The position numbers were made by a program, and so were the translations under genes. A stretch of 64,000 nucleotides of DNA from Brumicola pallidula DSM 14239 = ACAM 615. GTDB taxonomy: Bacteria; Pseudomonadota; Gammaproteobacteria; Enterobacterales; Alteromonadaceae. The stretch covers positions 372,816 to 436,815 of the forward strand of contig NZ_KE386815.1 of assembly GCF_000428905.1 (NCBI RefSeq). Reading direction: 5' to 3'. This document shows, one piece after another, positions 27,001 to 34,986 of this stretch. The notes below the pieces were generated by a model. The model made no database searches, was not told the origin of the DNA, and saw nothing but the letters and a program-made list of their open reading frames with translations. Position 1 is the first letter of the stretch, and each line of letters begins with the position of its first letter.

Positions 27001-27401
27001 ATAGTGGGTGAGGCTTTCTTACCATCAATAAACTCGGTAACACTTACGCCATACATTAAGGCGTTATAGATAAGTTCATTAGCGGCTTTTAACCCTAAAT
27101 TCATTGCTGGGTTAAGCTCGTGCATCACTTTATCAATCGCCGCCGCCGATAGCATATGTTCTTTACCAGCGAATAAAAACGTTTGCTTAGCCAAGAAGTC
27201 GCGCATAACAGGCAACAGTAACACTTGATGCGTGCTTTTCTTTTCAATAGCACTCTTTGTATAAACTGACGTATTGCCACGCAGTGCTTCGCACTCACTA
27301 GGGGGTATAAATTGGTAACCAAGGTTAGTCAATAACGTTAACGCAGGGAGTTTAGCGCTGAATTCTTCTTGGAAGTTAGGCGTTTTTTTATTTATTTCCA
27401 T
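24078..27401 (-). CDS. hsdR: Type I restriction endonuclease, R subunit
   Basis: The 1107-residue product has an N-terminal PD-(D/E)xK nuclease (RIPDIVCFANGLPLVVIEAKRP, about 163-184), then the SF2 helicase motor: Walker A HTTGSGKS (about 361-368), DEGHRSQ (about 466), AFTGTPL (about 491), and the late motif QAIARVNR (about 726). The C-terminal helical part binds the HsdM2S core. It cuts DNA after ATP-driven translocation from unmodified target sites. Start ATG 27401 with GGAGAG upstream. It is separated from hsdM and hsdS by three accessory genes on the same strand. Confidence 0.95.
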   Translation of the reverse strand: MEINKKTPNFQEEFSAKLPALTLLTNLGYQFIPPSECEALRGNTSVYTKSAIEKKSTHQVLLLPVMRDFLAKQTFLFAGKEHMLSAAAIDKVMHELNPAMNLGLKAANELIYNALMYGVSVTEFIDGKKASPTIALIDWHNIDNNQFHFTEEFVVQNAEGTGNRIPDIVCFANGLPLVVIEAKRPDSNKEGKSTNFEAVSQHIRNQGQAEIPHLYAYSQLLLAVNGHEGLYATCGTPETFWAKWKEELIPEAEFVRLKNHKLNDKQRNALFNHRPAYAKDDYLSLLAAGDLTVTDQDRLIVSLLRPERLLEMTRLFTLFDKKVGKIVARYQQVFGIKALVERINSFDAAGAREGGVIWHTTGSGKSFTMVFLSKALIWLEALAQCRVIIVTDRVDLEDQLSRTFASGGVLTDRDKKDAMATSGKRLAQQIGKGNERVIFSIINKFGSAIKQEACFNDSPNIIVLVDEGHRSQNGENNVRMLQTLPKAAFIAFTGTPLLKDDKTENKFGKIIHSYTMQQAVEDKTVTPLLYEERIPELNVNDKAIDAWFERMTEKLSDKQKSDLKRKFSQKGQIYQTEGRIELIAHDISDHFQNFKQQRLRGQLACDSKASAIRYKKALDKIGKVTSVVAMSPPDTREGHDVVDQESKDIVQNWWKGNVAQTYGGDEKAYTKAIIEDFSRDDGPDIMIVVDKLLTGFDEPKNTVLYIDKPLKEHNLIQAIARVNRLHSKKQFGYLIDYRGILKELDTTIEKYQDLAQRTQGGFDVDDLKGLYKRMDTEYKKLPGLHSDLWATFEGVKNKQDGPALRQALTPKVHEVEGKLADTNLKKREDFYAALTAFSNCMKVALQSATYFEDKSLDKKRDLYKRDLKAFVDLRKQVREDANETINYDEYAEDIRSLLDKHIAGIEIKEPDGAYLVGNLGKDVKPQDISDDEARNQTDKITGRITKMIAQDLADDPYAQEYFSKLLKKAIEDARAMFDAPVKQYILFADFEQEVKERKVADVPNDFVDASGKLNKHAQAYFGLFKHLFGPELLTDKSLDNDKLVVLAFSIDEVVHNAVAEYSINPAEIENAISMKLLPMLFGALGLDNAQKLIEAVLKITRLGLARG

Positions 27402-27474
27402 ATTGGATCTTCTCTCCAGTTTTAAATCAAAGCCAGTACTGCTCGCTCAGCCATGGGCCATTGGCAAAACACTA

Positions 27475-28524
27475 TTATTTGTCGTTATGCCGTGTTTTCG
27501 CTATTTCGCGTAAAGCGTCAATGTTAGCCTTTTCTCCCTCAGCTTCTTTTAATAACCGGCGTTGTATAGCAAAAGCTTCGTACGTTTTTTTGGCGGTGTC
27601 ATCAGGGACTTTTTTTGTTACTGAGCCGCTACCTTCAAGCACACCACGGTCATTAAACCTTAAAAATTCGTCTAGCTTTTTATCCCAATCGTTCAGGAAT
27701 ACTTGCTGGCGCCGCAACGCTTGGTCTTCAGCAAAGTCTAACCACATCACAACAATTCGGTTGAGTGCACTTATTTCATCTTCCCTTAAATAATTTTTAG
27801 CAATAGTAACATCCGTTTTTCTAATCTCATCGCCTTTGTAGCTGGTTAGTCCCATGTCGGGCTTGTTGATGTCGACGCGTTCAGCGATTAATTCAGCGGC
27901 GGTCATGTGTGTGCTGGCATAGTGCAGTTTGTTTTGTATGCTTTGGAAAAACCGATTAGTGTCTTGATTTGACGGCTCGTAATCGGCGGCCATGGTGAAT
28001 ATTTCTCGTACTCGCAAATACACCCGACGCTCACTGGCGCGTATATCGCGAATTCGTGCGAGCATTTCATTAAAATAGTCTGGGACAACAGAATCGCCCA
28101 CGGGTGGGTTTTTAAGTCGCTCATCGTCCATTACAAAGCCTTTCACCAAATATTCTTGTAATGTCTGGGTTGCCCACTGACGAAACTGGGTGCCGCGAGT
28201 TGAACGAACGCGGTAGCCTACTGCTATCACCATGGGCAAACTAAAGTATTTTACATTGTAAGGCTTGCCATCTGCGGCAGTTGTTCGGTAAAACCGAACA
28301 ACTGCATTTTCGGCTAACTCTCCCTCTGCAAACACATTGCTAATGTGCTCACTGATAGTGGCTTTCGCTTTGCCATACAAGTCACACATCATGGTTTGAG
28401 ACAGCCATAACGTGTCTGACTCAAAACGACATTCAACCTGTATTTTTCCACCTTTTGATTGAAATAAAACAAATTCGCCGTTGGGTACATTTGGCGCTTG
28501 AGAATGGGTATCGGTATCAGTCAC
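27475..28524 (-). CDS. rhuM: RhuM family protein
   Basis: The 349-residue product matches RhuM throughout: GGKIQVECRFESDTLWLSQ near the N-terminus, FYRTTAADGKPYNVKYFSLPMVIAVGYRVRSTRGTQFRQWAT (about 79-120), and FTMAADYEPSN followed by FFQSIQNKLHYA. RhuM was first described in a Salmonella pathogenicity island and is often embedded in type I restriction loci (for example in Campylobacter); its biochemical role is not established. Start overlaps the end of the GIY-YIG gene by 4 bp. Confidence 0.9.
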   Translation of the reverse strand: MTDTDTHSQAPNVPNGEFVLFQSKGGKIQVECRFESDTLWLSQTMMCDLYGKAKATISEHISNVFAEGELAENAVVRFYRTTAADGKPYNVKYFSLPMVIAVGYRVRSTRGTQFRQWATQTLQEYLVKGFVMDDERLKNPPVGDSVVPDYFNEMLARIRDIRASERRVYLRVREIFTMAADYEPSNQDTNRFFQSIQNKLHYASTHMTAAELIAERVDINKPDMGLTSYKGDEIRKTDVTIAKNYLREDEISALNRIVVMWLDFAEDQALRRQQVFLNDWDKKLDEFLRFNDRGVLEGSGSVTKKVPDDTAKKTYEAFAIQRRLLKEAEGEKANIDALREIAKTRHNDK

Positions 28525-29402
28525 GTTATCGCTCCCATAGCGGCAGTTTCTAGCGTGCGTCCTTGATATTCATGTAAGGTAACACCTTGTGCGGTTTTCC
28601 AATCTACCCACCCATTTGATGAGCCAAGCAGTAAAAAGCCAGAGGCACCGCTGGGTGTTTTGAACACATAGTCTTTCGTAAATCTAACGTTATCACCTTC
28701 TATGGCCAGTATTCCTTTTAACACCAATTCATCTCGCTTTTCTATCATTCGCGAGTCGGTTTTACGTGTAGATATATAAGGCGCGGATGAGCCTTTAAGC
28801 ACCACCAAGCCTTCGTTAGTGTATATGCCACTCGCGTTTACGCTGGCGCGAGTGCAGGCAAACACTTGCTCGGTGTTAGATGACGCTGAGCCCGTTAAAG
28901 GCTCAAAAATAGGATAGCCCAAGGTGGCTAGTAATAATCCGCCAATGCCATGTATTTCATCACAATCGGCTTTCAGTGGAATGGGCGTGTGCGGCTTTTG
29001 CCCGCCGTTGCCATTTAATAGTTCATATCGTTCGCACAGTCGGGCTTTTTCAATGGAAAGGGATTCTAAATAAAGCACATGGGTTTGCGTTAAGTTATTG
29101 GTGAGCGACACCAATACTAGTGCTCGCTCCCAATCTTTTTTCTCATCTTTGTGATGTTGCATAAGGCGCGTGCCGACATCGCCCGATTGCCCAATATACA
29201 ACTCATCTTTACTATCACCGGATACCAAAAAATAGAGTCCTACCTGTTTGGCTTCTGGCATTTTTATAAAGTCAGCCATATCGCTACGAGGCACTTCAAT
29301 TAAGCGAATAATTGAGGTAGTTTGCTCTGCAATGCGAATGCCAGATGGGTCGCCACTGGGTAGAAATATTTGAATGGTGCGAGGCCGCTTTTGAATGGTC
29401 AT
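28521..29402 (-). CDS. GIY-YIG nuclease-like protein with DUF4357
   Basis: The 293-residue product has a central GIY-YIG-type core, VGLYFLVSGDSKDELYIGQSGDVGTRLMQHH (about 54-84), with the YIG-like YIGQS and a following arginine, and a C-terminal DUF4357 module (IEGDNVRFTKDYVFKTPS then FLLLGSSNGWVDWKT, about 235-275). The pairing of these two domains is known in restriction-associated proteins. It overlaps the ATPase gene by 4 bp upstream and rhuM by 4 bp downstream, so the three are translationally coupled. Nuclease activity is expected from the fold. Confidence 0.8.
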   Translation of the reverse strand: MTIQKRPRTIQIFLPSGDPSGIRIAEQTTSIIRLIEVPRSDMADFIKMPEAKQVGLYFLVSGDSKDELYIGQSGDVGTRLMQHHKDEKKDWERALVLVSLTNNLTQTHVLYLESLSIEKARLCERYELLNGNGGQKPHTPIPLKADCDEIHGIGGLLLATLGYPIFEPLTGSASSNTEQVFACTRASVNASGIYTNEGLVVLKGSSAPYISTRKTDSRMIEKRDELVLKGILAIEGDNVRFTKDYVFKTPSGASGFLLLGSSNGWVDWKTAQGVTLHEYQGRTLETAAMGAIT

Positions 29403-31321
29403 GCAGATTGCTCTTCACCTTCATTATTCGGTTGCAGCTCAGCGAGTACACCCAACTGGATAAATAATGATTTTAAAGATAGAACTACATCATTAATTGT
29501 GCTTATAAAGGCTATGTAATTATTGAAAAATTTAGATGTAATCTCTTCATCATCATTAGATGTTCGTAAAAACAAGGATCGCCCAAGTTTAAGCTCAAGC
29601 TTAGTAAGAAAATCCCGAATCATTGGCTTAGACATTACTCTTTCTGATTTGAAAACACCATTATCTGTCCATGAACGCATTACTTCTATAAATTGCAAGG
29701 TATTGAATTCTGGTCTGTTATTTTTTTGACCGTCAAACCTCATCTCAACAATTTTATTTAAATCAGAATTAGTATTCTGGATATTATTCTCTAATTGCGC
29801 TAATAGCTCATCAATGTGCTGACAAACTTCTCCATCGGGTAAATAGTCAATATAAGAGCAAATATACCGCTTAAGTATATCCAGTTCAGAAAATACAACC
29901 GATTCGATACAGTAACCCTGATGGCTATGGGGAACGCAGTTTTTTCTGATTTTTTGTTTCAAATCAGCATCAACTTCTGGTGTTGAAAAGTCTCTGTCAA
30001 AAATAGCGTTCCAAGTCTTTCCTTTCATAAGTGAGATCAAAGTTCGCTTGTTATACTCGATTTTTTTAGCAATGTTGTCCTTCCCACGAAGAGGAAAGAA
30101 CGTTACTTCATTCAAGCAACCCACAACAGGCGTAACTTCTTTCAATTTTCGGTTCAAAGCATGAAGATAACTGGCATCATCTTTACCTTCCACAAAGGCG
30201 ATATGCTTCGCTTGATTCAATCGCTCTAACGACAAAATCACCCCACCCAAAGCATTTTTTATTATGTCAAAGCCCGAACTGTCTATAGCCGTCAAAAGGC
30301 CATCGTTCTTAACATCATCACTGATAAAAAATACTTCACCATCACCAGCATTGGTTACAAACTGATCGTTATGGCTGATGATAAAAAATTGGTTATGATC
30401 AATTTTCCTGAGGTAATTAAGTAAATTTCTCTGTAGCTTGGAGTGGATATGAGAGTCTGGTTCATCAACTAAAAGTAACTTGAGAGGCGCATCAACAAAC
30501 TCAACAGTAGCTAAAATCTCTACAATCTGAAGAAAGCCGCTGCCTTGAAGATGCAGGTCATATGGTTTTGAACCATCAACAGAAACATCAAGGCAGACAT
30601 ATTCATCTTTTTCTCGCTTGGTCGTTGGCGGTAAAGTAAACTTGATCTCTTTTTCAACTATTTCAGAGATACTTGCTTCTAAATCGGAAATAGATTTTCT
30701 TTTCGATATGATTTTATTTCTCAAAACTTCATGAGAAGAACCTTTTTGTATTTTCTTCTTAATTTGGGCTTCATTATAATAGGGTTCAAACTGATGGACA
30801 CCTGCCACAGGTCTAGTTTGGTAGATAAAGATTGCTTCATCTAAAAACTTACCAGCACCACAAAAGGCTTGAGCGAACGAGGTAAACTGGTCTTCGTCTG
30901 TTGGCTGAACTCGATAAAAAGCATTTTCTATTGAACTTGGACAGGTCACTTTAAATCCTAAGTTCCAAGTTTGAGCTTCTTCGTCATCGTTTACTAAAGA
31001 AATCGAAATTTCTGCACACTTACCTATTTCAGGATCTCTAGGGTCATGAAACAGGTCTTCATCTTTTGTGATCCGAAGAAAATCTAAATCCTGATAGTTT
31101 ACATATCGGTTGGTTGATTTTTTGACCTTATAAAATCCTTTCCTCGAACTTAATATATAGGTCTGATAACACTTTTCCCATAAATGAATTGCTTCAAATA
31201 TCGTAGATTTGCCAGAGTTATTTTCACCGATTATGATATTAAAATCAGGGTTTGGGTGAATAGATATTTCTTTAAATGTCTTAAAATTTCTCAGTGTAAT
31301 ATTGCTAATTCTTAACTTCAT
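29399..31321 (-). CDS. OLD-like AAA ATPase with TOPRIM nuclease domain (RloA-like)
   Basis: The 640-residue product shows an ABC-type ATPase head, with Walker A IIGENNSGKST (about 30-40), a signature-like LQGSGFLQIVEIL (about 278-290), Walker B LKLLLVDEPDSHIHSKL (about 303-319) and the H-loop FFIISHNDQF, followed by a TOPRIM segment with AFVEGKDDASY (about 384) as in OLD-family nucleases. A long C-terminal part follows. OLD-type proteins include the GajA antiphage nuclease, and R-linked ATPases (RloA) are known inside type I loci. Lies 18 bp after hsdS and overlaps the GIY-YIG gene by 4 bp, suggesting these two work as a pair. Confidence 0.8.
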   Translation of the reverse strand: MKLRISNITLRNFKTFKEISIHPNPDFNIIIGENNSGKSTIFEAIHLWEKCYQTYILSSRKGFYKVKKSTNRYVNYQDLDFLRITKDEDLFHDPRDPEIGKCAEISISLVNDDEEAQTWNLGFKVTCPSSIENAFYRVQPTDEDQFTSFAQAFCGAGKFLDEAIFIYQTRPVAGVHQFEPYYNEAQIKKKIQKGSSHEVLRNKIISKRKSISDLEASISEIVEKEIKFTLPPTTKREKDEYVCLDVSVDGSKPYDLHLQGSGFLQIVEILATVEFVDAPLKLLLVDEPDSHIHSKLQRNLLNYLRKIDHNQFFIISHNDQFVTNAGDGEVFFISDDVKNDGLLTAIDSSGFDIIKNALGGVILSLERLNQAKHIAFVEGKDDASYLHALNRKLKEVTPVVGCLNEVTFFPLRGKDNIAKKIEYNKRTLISLMKGKTWNAIFDRDFSTPEVDADLKQKIRKNCVPHSHQGYCIESVVFSELDILKRYICSYIDYLPDGEVCQHIDELLAQLENNIQNTNSDLNKIVEMRFDGQKNNRPEFNTLQFIEVMRSWTDNGVFKSERVMSKPMIRDFLTKLELKLGRSLFLRTSNDDEEITSKFFNNYIAFISTINDVVLSLKSLFIQLGVLAELQPNNEGEEQSA

Positions 31322-31339
31322 GAAGTACCATCCTTAGGT

Positions 31340-32539
31340 TTACACTCTGCGCTTACCCGTTAACAACTGCTGCATTAACGCTTTTTTTTCTTGTTTCAAA
31401 TCGAATAATTGTTGTTCTAATAATTTAATTTCTCTATCAGCATCTGATAAGCAAGAAGCAATTGCACTTATTTCGGCTTCGTCTGTTGGCATGATAAATT
31501 TAAATTTATGAAGGTCGCTGGTATTGATCGAATTAATAGTTGCCCCAAGGTTTTTATTAACTTGCTTATAATAATCACCAGATTGAAATAGTTGGAAAAC
31601 ATAATCTGAGTATTTAGAGCGAAATATCGTCATAAATGCACCATGAGCCTGATTTACTGCTCTGCCTCTGAGCAGAGCACTTTTACCTATAAGATTTTTA
31701 CTACCATTTCGCACACAGACCAATATATCTCCATCTTGCGTTTTGGATTTAACTGTTAAACCTGACTTTACATACACGTTATCTACAAAAGCTAGCTTTC
31801 CATTTTGGACATTTGAAGACCTTAACACTAGCATTCCATCTTTTTCAACAACATCTGAGGGACTATAAGTAAGACCAGTAATACATTTACCAATATCATT
31901 TAGGTGAATTTCAGTCCACAATTCCGAAAATCCAGAAAGGCGTTTTTTGCCTGTGAGCAGTTGTTGCATTAGGGCTTTTTTCTGCTGTTTGCTGTTGTCG
32001 ATTAGGCGCTCGGTGGTGCTAATCGCTTTATCCCAAGTGGATAGGATTTTGGCGATTTTGCGTTGCTCTGGGAGTGGAGGTATGTTCAGTTTAAATGATT
32101 TTATTTGCTCGAAATTAAGTCCTTGCCTGTTTCCCCCTGCTTGAAATCGTTCAATCTGCTTTTGCCCATTATGAGACAAGAGGAAATACTTTAAATATAC
32201 CGGAAAGAGGCTGTTTTTAGTGCGAATGATACAAACGTGCTGATTTACATTGGCCTCATTATTAGATTCAAAAATTGCGACTCTACCTATTGAAGCACCA
32301 GTTATATTTAGAAGCGCATCATTTTGTTGAAGAGAGCTTCCTGCCATCTTTAAATGCTGCTTATCATCAATGAAAGCTACGTCAGATAAATCTAACTTTC
32401 CCCAGTGAACATTTTGACTTCTTATCAAAGGTATACCAGCTAGTTTGTAAGACGAGCTTCCTCCTTTGGGTGTTATACCACTGCCAATTTTAATAGCATA
32501 ATTACCTAGCTTTGATGTTTCCCATTCCTTAGGCACCAT
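31340..32539 (-). CDS. hsdS: Type I restriction-modification specificity subunit
   Basis: The 399-residue product has the two-half layout of HsdS: target-recognition domain 1 (about 1-150), conserved helix 1 ending KKALMQQLLTGKK (about 185-197), domain 2 (about 205-350) and conserved helix 2 ending in nearly the same KKALMQQLLTGKR at the C-terminus. PPLPEQRKIAKIL before the first helix is the usual junction motif. It selects the bipartite DNA target for both modification and cleavage. The ATG lies inside the end of hsdM (11-bp overlap). Confidence 0.95.
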   Translation of the reverse strand: MVPKEWETSKLGNYAIKIGSGITPKGGSSSYKLAGIPLIRSQNVHWGKLDLSDVAFIDDKQHLKMAGSSLQQNDALLNITGASIGRVAIFESNNEANVNQHVCIIRTKNSLFPVYLKYFLLSHNGQKQIERFQAGGNRQGLNFEQIKSFKLNIPPLPEQRKIAKILSTWDKAISTTERLIDNSKQQKKALMQQLLTGKKRLSGFSELWTEIHLNDIGKCITGLTYSPSDVVEKDGMLVLRSSNVQNGKLAFVDNVYVKSGLTVKSKTQDGDILVCVRNGSKNLIGKSALLRGRAVNQAHGAFMTIFRSKYSDYVFQLFQSGDYYKQVNKNLGATINSINTSDLHKFKFIMPTDEAEISAIASCLSDADREIKLLEQQLFDLKQEKKALMQQLLTGKRRV

Positions 32540-34058
32540 AACCCAACTCCTTTAAGTGGCCTTCCATTTCTGCTTCTAGGACTTGTAGTTCATTTTGTAG
32601 CTCAAGGCGCTCAGTACGCACTGCCACTAAATCAATCTCCGCTTCTTCTTCAAAAGTATCCACATATCTAGGAATATTAAGGTTAAAGTCGTTTTCAGCA
32701 ATTTCATCAAAGCTGGCTAGGTATGCATATTTATCGACGCTATCACGGGCTTTGTAAGTATCGATGACTTTTTGGATATTCTCTGGTGTTAACTGGTTTT
32801 GGTTTTTGCCTGATTTAAACTCGCGGCTGGCATCAATAAACAGTACATTATTATCGGTTTTGTGTTTTTTGAAGATAAGAATAGCTGCTGGAATACCGGT
32901 ACCAAAGAAGAGTTTCTCTGGCAGGCCAATAACCGTATCAAGCAGGTTTTCCTCGATTAATTGCTGACGAATTTTACCCTCACTTGATGCTCTGAATAGC
33001 ACCCCGTGTGGCACAACTACACCCATGCGTCCTGTTTCTGGCTTAAGGGTTTCAATCATATGGCTAATAAAGGCATAGTCACCTTTTGTTTTGGGCGGCA
33101 CACCTCGTCGAAAGCGTCCATACGGGTCGCCACTAGCATCATCATGGCCCCATTTATCAAGTGAAAATGGCGGATTGGCGGTGACCACGTCAAAGTGCAA
33201 TAAACCTTTGCCATCTTTATCCAGCAGCAGTGGGTTACGAATGGTGTCGCCCCATTCAATACGGTGATTATCTTCACCGTGCAGGAACATGTTCATTTTA
33301 GCCAGTGCCCATGTCGAGCCAATGGCTTCTTGCCCAAATAAAGCGTATTTTTTTGAGCCTGAGTTTTTGCGCACCATCGCGCCACATTTTAACAGCAATG
33401 AGCCGCTGCCTGTGCATGGGTCGCATATTTGGTCTCCCTCGGTAGGCTCTAAAAGGGTGGCGAGTAAAGTGGATACCTCGGGTGGTGTATAGTATTCGCC
33501 TGCGGTCGTACCGCTTCCTGCGGCAAAATGCTTAATCAAAAACTCATACGCATTGCCTATAACATCTAAGCTGCCCACTCGCTCTGTGCTCAGGTTAAGA
33601 ATGTCTTTACCAAAGTCTTCCAATAAGTGACGCAACAAGTCATTTTTTTGCTTTTCTTGACCTAATTTATCGGTGTTAAAACTAATATCTTGGAATACGT
33701 TTTTTAGCTTGGTGCCGTTGGCCTCTTCAATCGCATGAAGGGCTTGGTCGACACGCTGACCATTGCCCGGCTGATGTCGCTGCTCGTACAAATCCCAAAA
33801 ACTTGCGCCATCTGGTAATACAAAGCGCTGTTTTGACATCATGGCTCGAATTAGCTCAGGGTTTTCGTTACCAGCGCCACCATATTGGACAACTAGCTTG
33901 TTGTAATCGTCTTTATATACATCCGAGATATACTTTAAAAACAGCATTGTCAGCACAAAGTCTTTGTATGTGTCTGCGTTAATCACGCCTCTAAACGTAT
34001 CGCATGCGGCCCATACTGCTTTATTAATATCATCCTGATTGATTTGATTTACTGGCAT
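32529..34058 (-). CDS. hsdM: Type I restriction-modification DNA methyltransferase subunit (N6-adenine)
   Basis: The 509-residue product has the AdoMet-binding DPCTGSGSLLLKC (about 215-227) and the catalytic NPPFSLDKWG (about 295) typical of N6-adenine methyltransferases, preceded by the HsdM N-terminal helical domain (INADTYKDFVLTMLFLKYISDV) and GEYYTPPEVSTLLA. Length is normal for HsdM. With HsdS it methylates the host target. Overlaps hsdS by 11 bp. The operon's accessory genes all lie downstream, between hsdS and hsdR or after hsdR. Confidence 0.95.
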   Translation of the reverse strand: MPVNQINQDDINKAVWAACDTFRGVINADTYKDFVLTMLFLKYISDVYKDDYNKLVVQYGGAGNENPELIRAMMSKQRFVLPDGASFWDLYEQRHQPGNGQRVDQALHAIEEANGTKLKNVFQDISFNTDKLGQEKQKNDLLRHLLEDFGKDILNLSTERVGSLDVIGNAYEFLIKHFAAGSGTTAGEYYTPPEVSTLLATLLEPTEGDQICDPCTGSGSLLLKCGAMVRKNSGSKKYALFGQEAIGSTWALAKMNMFLHGEDNHRIEWGDTIRNPLLLDKDGKGLLHFDVVTANPPFSLDKWGHDDASGDPYGRFRRGVPPKTKGDYAFISHMIETLKPETGRMGVVVPHGVLFRASSEGKIRQQLIEENLLDTVIGLPEKLFFGTGIPAAILIFKKHKTDNNVLFIDASREFKSGKNQNQLTPENIQKVIDTYKARDSVDKYAYLASFDEIAENDFNLNIPRYVDTFEEEAEIDLVAVRTERLELQNELQVLEAEMEGHLKELGYGA

Positions 34059-34146
34059 AGTGTTATTTATCCTTGTTGTATTTGTTCATTTTATTGTTTG
34101 TTATTCAACATTTGGTCGTTATTGGACAGCCAACTCGCGACTGTTT

Positions 34147-34761
34147 TTAGTCAACTGCGTCGAGTTCATGCCGTGCAATAGCGGCGAGTTGGTGTTGTCT
34201 GTTTTCGATGAGCTTTTGCAATACTTTATGCTCTTTAACACCACAGCGATGCATCGCCGCAAGTTGGCGTTGTTTTTCTAACGTGAGCAACTTAATAGGG
34301 GCATCTTCTATTACCTGTCTGCGAATACTTAAGTACATTGACCCTTCGGCAGTGGCCTTGAAATAACGCTGCGCAGGCTGCTGATTAAGTTGCCAACACA
34401 AAAACTCGGGCAAAATGACCCCTTTAAAAGCGGGCTTTAATCGCACCACAAAAAAGTGAGGGGAGCAGACGGTGCGCTCAGGAATATTGTCTACCAATAC
34501 ACTATAGTGCTTTGCTCCCTTTGCGACAAATAACACATCCCCATTTTGCAACCAGTCAGGCTGTTTTTTAGTGGAGAGGATGGTTTTAACTGCGCTATAA
34601 GGGGTTATCTCCCCGGTTGCTTCAGTATCTCTTACTTGCACTACGTTTACGTCACCATGTTCATACTGTTTGATGGTGCCACGAAACGGATGCCCCGAAC
34701 GAATATCGGCCATATTTCGCAGCATAACTGCTTCAGAGGCACCGTGCTCTTTTGCATTCAT
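34147..34761 (-). CDS. Short specificity-subunit-like protein (single target-recognition domain)
   Basis: The 204-residue product resembles one half of an HsdS: MADIRSGHPFRG at the start of the recognition domain, NGDVLFVAKG, LPEFLCWQLNQQPAQRYF and a C-terminal helix ending in LEKQRQLAAMHRCGVKEHKVLQKL. Full HsdS proteins are about twice as long. It is the first gene of the operon, 88 bp before hsdM. It may be an alternative half-specificity subunit that pairs as a dimer, or a remnant. It was not seen to share sequence with the main HsdS. Confidence 0.7.
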   Translation of the reverse strand: MNAKEHGASEAVMLRNMADIRSGHPFRGTIKQYEHGDVNVVQVRDTEATGEITPYSAVKTILSTKKQPDWLQNGDVLFVAKGAKHYSVLVDNIPERTVCSPHFFVVRLKPAFKGVILPEFLCWQLNQQPAQRYFKATAEGSMYLSIRRQVIEDAPIKLLTLEKQRQLAAMHRCGVKEHKVLQKLIENRQHQLAAIARHELDAVD

Positions 34762-34894
34762 TTATCTTTAGCCCCCTCGATTAACTGTTTACGTCATTCA
34801 GATTAGTTGTCTTGTAAAGCTACTACTAAAAGTACACTTACGAAACTGAATGAATATATCAAAATGATGATGACTGATTTTAAGCCTAATATCA

Positions 34895-34932
34895 ATTTTA
34901 TTTTGCAGTTACCAAATACTGCAAAATAAAAT
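34895..34932. promoter_or_regulatory. Perfect 15-bp inverted repeat between divergent genes, candidate operator
   Basis: ATTTTATTTTGCAGT (34895-34909) is the exact reverse complement of 34918-34932, with 8 bases between. A third half-site TTTGCAGTAT lies at 34959-34968. The repeat abuts the -35 of the promoter at 34932-34960 and lies in the gap between the restriction operon and the integrase-like gene, so a regulator bound here could control both. Confidence 0.7.
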
Positions 34933-34960
34933 TGACAAGGTAAGCAATTTGAGTTATATT
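34932..34960 (+). promoter_or_regulatory. Sigma-70-type promoter for the integrase-like gene
   Basis: TTGACA (34932-34937), a 17-base spacer and TATATT (34955-34960), about 27 bp before the TTG start at 34987. Overlaps the end of the 15-bp inverted repeat. Confidence 0.7.
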
Positions 34961-34986
34961 TGCAGTATTGAAATGGAGCGTATAAT

